From: Methanobacteriota archaeon
GTDB lineage: Archaea > Thermoplasmatota > Poseidoniia > Poseidoniales > Thalassarchaeaceae
Assembly: GCA_002718995.2 (NCBI GenBank)
Contig: PBGL02000011.1
Location: forward strand, 18,018 to 82,017
Length of the DNA: 64,000 nucleotides
Reading direction: 5' to 3'
The position numbers and the translations under genes were made by a program. The notes beneath the pieces were generated by a model. That model saw only the letters and a program-made list of their open reading frames with translations. It did not search any database and was not told the origin of the DNA. Positions 61,148 through 64,000 of the stretch are shown here, one piece after another (the first letter of the stretch is position 1; the number at the start of each line of letters is the position of its first letter).

Positions 61148-61954
61148 GTGGACCCAATCAACTGCATACACGTCGAGTCAAATGGCAAGACGTGCCGCAG
61201 GGTCGCATACAACCGGCTCTACTACTGCAGGGCCCACAGAAAGCTCTACCCTGACGCAGGGCCCAGGAAAGACGCCCCGCCCCGCCCGGAGACCGGCTCC
61301 GAGAGGGATGCGAGGATGCGCAAAGGAGCTAGAGCAGCAGACGAGGAACCACCGGCCGAGCAACAGATAGCCGAGGAACCACCGGCCGAGCAACAGATAG
61401 CCGAGGATACCCCTGACCCAGAAACCCCTGAAGAGGTCCCGGAGGTGACCGACTGGGACGAGGTCCAGAAGGAAGACGGGTGGTGGGACGACGCACTCCC
61501 GGATGCCACTCCCGAGGAGCAGATGAAGGAAGCCCTAGCAAATGCCGAGGCCTCTGGAAAGTCACTTAGCGCCGAGCAGATCTACACGGTGGCCTCCCTC
61601 GGGGGGGAGGTGACCACGGAGATGTTCGATCCCAGCATCTCTGCCCGATTTTGGGATACTGTGGGAGGGGCAGTTGTGGTAGTCGTGTTGTGCGTCGTCG
61701 CGCCCCTCGCCCTCGCAATCTTCGACGCACTCATATTCATATCGAGGATATCCAACTTCGAATTTCGCAGAGCGTTCCAATCAAACCCAATCGCTTGGGT
61801 CTATCTGGGCATACTCCTTGTTTGGACCCCACAATTCGTCATTGGGGCCGCGATACTTGGTGCAGCATGGGGATTCTATGATCACTGGGCCAAGTCAAGG
61901 GCCCTGAAGAGGGGGAAGGCCGACTACCTGGACAGTCTGGAAGGCGACTCATGA
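61148..61954 (+). CDS. zinc-finger membrane protein, first of a tandem pair
   Basis: Not recognised. The 268 residues start with a small finger, CIHVESNGKTCRR...YYCRAHRKLY (Cys/His/Cys/Cys/His). A charged linker contains two copies of EEPPAEQQIA. A conserved block WDEVQKEDGWWDDALPDATP is followed by EQIYTVASLGGEVTTEMF, and then two or three membrane helices. The last residues LKRGKADYLDSLEGD are shared with the next gene. The start is a GTG. The finger resembles fungal/plant short CHCC types used for RNA or protein binding. Confidence 0.75.
   Translation: MDPINCIHVESNGKTCRRVAYNRLYYCRAHRKLYPDAGPRKDAPPRPETGSERDARMRKGARAADEEPPAEQQIAEEPPAEQQIAEDTPDPETPEEVPEVTDWDEVQKEDGWWDDALPDATPEEQMKEALANAEASGKSLSAEQIYTVASLGGEVTTEMFDPSISARFWDTVGGAVVVVVLCVVAPLALAIFDALIFISRISNFEFRRAFQSNPIAWVYLGILLVWTPQFVIGAAILGAAWGFYDHWAKSRALKRGKADYLDSLEGDS
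61343..61402 (+). repeat. 30-bp tandem duplication within coding sequence
   Basis: The unit beginning gaggaaccaccggccgagca runs from 61343 to 61372 and is repeated exactly at 61373-61402. It encodes the duplicated EEPPAEQQIA linker. Perfect identity points to a recent slippage or duplication event. Confidence 0.95.
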
Positions 61955-62562
61955 CCCAGCATTGCTCCCACGTCGACAGCCGTGGCAGGAACTGCAGGCG
62001 CCCCGTCTCGGGGGACACGGGGCTATGCCACTTCCACAAGCCGCATGTGCCATTCCCAGGGGCAGAGAATCGGCCATGGACTGAAGAATGGGCCACTGTA
62101 AACCATCACGAGACCATCGAGGCCCCCAAGAAAATTGGGCGCCAACAGTGGGATGAGGTACAGCAGGAGGAGGGCTGGTGGGACGACGCGCTCCCCGATG
62201 CCACCCCCGAGGAGCTCTCCAAGGAGGCACGCACCAAGGCCATGGTGGCCGGCCGTGCCCTGAGGCCCAAGGAGATCTACGCGATAGCCGCCAGCGGAGA
62301 GGAGGTCACCGACGAGATGTTCGGGGCCGACCTGCCAGGCACCGTGCAAAAGTCGGTAGGAGGGCTGCTATTGGTCGGGATGGGCGCTCCCCTGGTAATT
62401 GTGATGAAACTAGAAATTGACGCCTCATTCCTCCTTTCATTGGACTACATCGCCGCTATCTTGGGTGTCGGGGTCCTGCTTGGGGTAATGGACTTCTCCT
62501 CACGCACCGCCCAGCTCAGGAGGGGGAAGAGCGACTTCCTCGAAAGTCAGGAAGAAACCTGA
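61951..62562 (+). CDS. zinc-finger membrane protein, second of a tandem pair
   Basis: A 203-residue paralogue of the preceding gene, overlapping it by ATGA (61951-61954). The finger is CSHVDSRGRNCRR...LCHFHKPH. The shared block WDEVQQEEGWWDDALPDATP and KEIYAIAASGEEVTDEMF follow without the repeated linker. Two membrane helices (GGLLLVGMGAPLVIV and YIAAILGVGVLLGV) come next, and the end is LRRGKSDFLESQE. The two may form a heteromer. Function is unknown. The 3' end overlaps the convergent phospholipase-like gene by 16 bases. Confidence 0.75.
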   Translation: MTQHCSHVDSRGRNCRRPVSGDTGLCHFHKPHVPFPGAENRPWTEEWATVNHHETIEAPKKIGRQQWDEVQQEEGWWDDALPDATPEELSKEARTKAMVAGRALRPKEIYAIAASGEEVTDEMFGADLPGTVQKSVGGLLLVGMGAPLVIVMKLEIDASFLLSLDYIAAILGVGVLLGVMDFSSRTAQLRRGKSDFLESQEET

Positions 62563-63578
62563 CCCTCGATATCCTCGGAGGCGCACCACACCGGTGCGGC
62601 CAGTGGGTTGCAGCGGCTGGGAGTGCCTCCGGGAATCTCGATCCAGTAGTCCATCCCGTCCACGGGCCCCGGGTAGTCGGTCGCTATCGTGTGAGCGCCA
62701 GAAGCGAGAGCGGCCTCGAATCGGGTGGTGTCGTTGTTGTCCGGCTCCTCGCCACCGCTGTCGGCCCTGGTACGGACTAGGTACCCCTCGCCAACAAGCC
62801 TCGAGATATCCTCCCCGCTCCCTATCGGGTCAGTCAGCGAGAAAATCGCCGCCTCGCCGCTGCCCTCCGGTGACAGCGTGAACATCATGGCCCCCGAGAG
62901 CCCGGGGTGCTCGTCGAGGTACAGGTCCCTCATCCCGCCTGTCGCGAGGAGCACGAATATCGCCTTGCCCCTGCTATCCTCAAGAAGCGGCCAGCCGTCG
63001 TTCATGACGCCCTCGTTCAGGGTCTCCCACTCTCCGCGAACGTCGTCGGGCGCTATGGTCCGGTTCCTCGGCCAGAACTCGGAAATCTCCGACTCTATCT
63101 CCTGGAGGATGCCAGTCAGCTCTACCGTCGTCGTGATCTCTGCGGCCTGCTCCGGCCAGTCCTTGGGCTCTATCCATATCATCAGCGGGTGGTGGTCCTC
63201 GTTCGCCTCCGACCAAGAGAGGAGCGTGCTCAGGCAGTCCTCGAAGGTCGGGCAGGTGGTCCTGGAGTCGTACTGGTTGTGGTAGACCCTCAGCCCCTCC
63301 CTGACGTCCCACCACACGTCTATCTCGAACTGCCTGACCCCTAGGTCGCTGGCCTGGACGTCGAGCTCCTCGTGCGTGTACATGTACTCCCTGGTGGGCG
63401 AGACGAAGGGCTCCACGTGGTACGAGTTGTGGGTCCCCTCCATCTGGATATGGTTGATTCTCAGAGGCTCACGCTCCTCCTCATCCCCGAACAAGCCGCC
63501 ATCGCTGCCAATCCCCATGCATCCGCTGATCGAAGCCGTGACGGCGAGCATCGCCATCAGTGCCGCGACCGCCCTCAT
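62547..63578 (-). CDS. secreted PI-PLC-like (Ca-dependent phospholipase C1) lipoprotein
   Basis: A 343-residue protein with an N-terminal signal ending in a lipobox-like SISGCMG, so it is probably anchored outside by a lipid on Cys20. The mature part resembles PI-PLC-like enzymes: the first catalytic His in MEGTHNSYHVEPF, EIDVWW with metal/acid residues, RVYHNQYDSRTTCPTFEDCL with the second His, and HPLMIWIEPKD. A Tyr/Trp-rich C-terminus follows. It may cleave inositol phospholipids or glycerophosphodiesters at the surface. The exact substrate is unknown. Confidence 0.82.
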   Translation of the reverse strand: MRAVAALMAMLAVTASISGCMGIGSDGGLFGDEEEREPLRINHIQMEGTHNSYHVEPFVSPTREYMYTHEELDVQASDLGVRQFEIDVWWDVREGLRVYHNQYDSRTTCPTFEDCLSTLLSWSEANEDHHPLMIWIEPKDWPEQAAEITTTVELTGILQEIESEISEFWPRNRTIAPDDVRGEWETLNEGVMNDGWPLLEDSRGKAIFVLLATGGMRDLYLDEHPGLSGAMMFTLSPEGSGEAAIFSLTDPIGSGEDISRLVGEGYLVRTRADSGGEEPDNNDTTRFEAALASGAHTIATDYPGPVDGMDYWIEIPGGTPSRCNPLAAPVWCASEDIEGQVSS

Positions 63579-63672
63579 CGGAATTGCCAGAGTGCCACTC
63601 TGCGATGAACGTTAGGCATGACAATGCGCCAATGTCAGGGACTAAGCCCCGTAGACCCACTTCCAGAGATGC

Positions 63673-64000
63673 TCAGCTGCAGCAATTTGGGTCGCCGCAG
63701 CCACCGGACTTCTCCTCATGGCTATGGCCGCCCGGTCCATGCGAGTGCCCATGGGACATCTCATCGGCAGTAGCGGCTCTCACGCCCATTACCTCGACGA
63801 CGAATTGTAGCGTCTTCCCAGCCATGGGGTTGTTGAAGTCGATAATCACATCATCGCCCTCGATACCGCCTATCCAGAATGGTATCATGCCCATTTCCGT
63901 CTGCGCTCCGAACGGGCCGGCCCCGACTTCCAAGCTGTCGGCCAACTCGCCGAATTCGGCCTTGGTCGCCTTCTGGACACGGGACTCGTCCCTCTCTCCA
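63673..64000 (-). CDS. SlyD-type FKBP peptidyl-prolyl isomerase, C-terminal part (truncated by window)
   Basis: The frame is open to the window edge, so the N-terminal FKBP half is missing. Visible are a GERDESRVQKATKAEF segment, typical of SlyD between the flap and the FKBP core, then WIGGIEGDDVIIDFNNPMAG and TLQFVVEVMGVR. A His-rich metal-binding tail (HGHSHGPGGHSH) ends in GCGDPNCCS. SlyD-type tails bind nickel and other divalent metals. It acts as a folding helper in the cytosol. Identification is firm from these two features. Confidence 0.93.
   Translation of the reverse strand, partial: GERDESRVQKATKAEFGELADSLEVGAGPFGAQTEMGMIPFWIGGIEGDDVIIDFNNPMAGKTLQFVVEVMGVRAATADEMSHGHSHGPGGHSHEEKSGGCGDPNCCS

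Noticed and set aside
62725..63285. 186-residue reading frame on the plus strand
   Set aside because: It lies antisense inside the PI-PLC-like gene and shows only shadow-type composition.
1..64000. CRISPR arrays, insertion sequences, integrases or prophage
   Set aside because: No regularly spaced repeats, transposase motifs or terminal inverted repeats were seen anywhere in the window.

Overview
The window is archaeal chromosome with no mobile elements and no CRISPR. Archaeal information-processing genes are spread along it: Cdc6/Orc1, PCNA, TFS, Nop5 with fibrillarin, Bud32, a bifunctional archaeal-type CoA-biosynthesis enzyme, and two CCA-encoding tRNA-Gly genes. Mixed among them is acyl-CoA and aromatic metabolism of a type familiar from bacteria: three crotonases, an aldehyde dehydrogenase, a BoxB-like diiron oxygenase, IcmF, an acyl-CoA ligase and a 2-aminophenol dioxygenase operon. 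Fpg, a SMUG1-like glycosylase, ABC-F and many GTG/TTG starts add to the picture. This mix fits a marine planktonic euryarchaeon such as Marine Group II/III (Poseidoniia). That assignment is inference from gene content; no rRNA is present to prove it.

Layout. 0-5 kb: end of an Mrp ATPase, an Aur1-like PAP2 membrane protein, NadA, Bud32 and an XTP pyrophosphatase. 6-9 kb: a crotonase, an aldehyde dehydrogenase, a divergent PaaG-like crotonase and a secreted or anchored hydrolase. 10-13.5 kb: an ABC-F ATPase, a DEAD-box helicase and tRNA-Gly(CCC). 13.5-18.6 kb: a minus-strand operon of flavoprotein, crotonase, BoxB-like oxygenase, unknown protein and 3-hydroxyacyl-CoA dehydrogenase. 18.6-21.6 kb: moaE-moaC and glpX plus a class I aldolase. 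21.6-25.4 kb: two coupled small winged-helix proteins facing an 874-residue winged-helix protein across a repeat-bearing intergenic region, followed by a probable structured RNA. 25.4-29.4 kb: the CoA-biosynthesis fusion, a membrane protein, cdc6 with a 400-bp AT-rich flank, and an MBL-fold hydrolase.

29.5-39 kb: a flavin reductase, biotin carboxylase, PfkB kinase, large unknown membrane protein, SelB-like pseudo-GTPase, thioesterase, an unknown/TBP-like/TatD-like operon and tRNA-Gly(TCC). 39-47.8 kb: an ABC exporter, FGE-like membrane protein, glycosyltransferase, PCNA, TFS, CrcB, Nop5-fibrillarin and Fpg. 48-56.8 kb: an aquaporin, IcmF, zinc-ribbon protein, LysE exporter, acyl-CoA ligase, SMUG1-like glycosylase and YbaK. 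57-64 kb (visibly more GC-rich): a second Aur1-like protein, a three-gene 2-aminophenol cleavage operon, a tandem pair of zinc-finger membrane paralogues, a PI-PLC-like lipoprotein and the end of a SlyD-type FKBP.

How the genes may work together. The BoxB-like oxygenase, the PaaG-like and other crotonases, the hydroxyacyl-CoA dehydrogenase, the aldehyde dehydrogenase and the stand-alone flavin reductase together resemble an aerobic aryl-CoA epoxidation route. The 58.8-61.1 kb operon encodes two steps of an independent ring-cleavage route for 2-aminophenol-like substrates. Biotin carboxylase and IcmF suggest short-chain acyl-CoA metabolism. The best candidates for undescribed biology are the BoxB-like operon with its unknown 188-residue partner, the archaeal aminophenol operon, the pseudoknot-bearing RNA candidate, and the divergent TBP-like protein.
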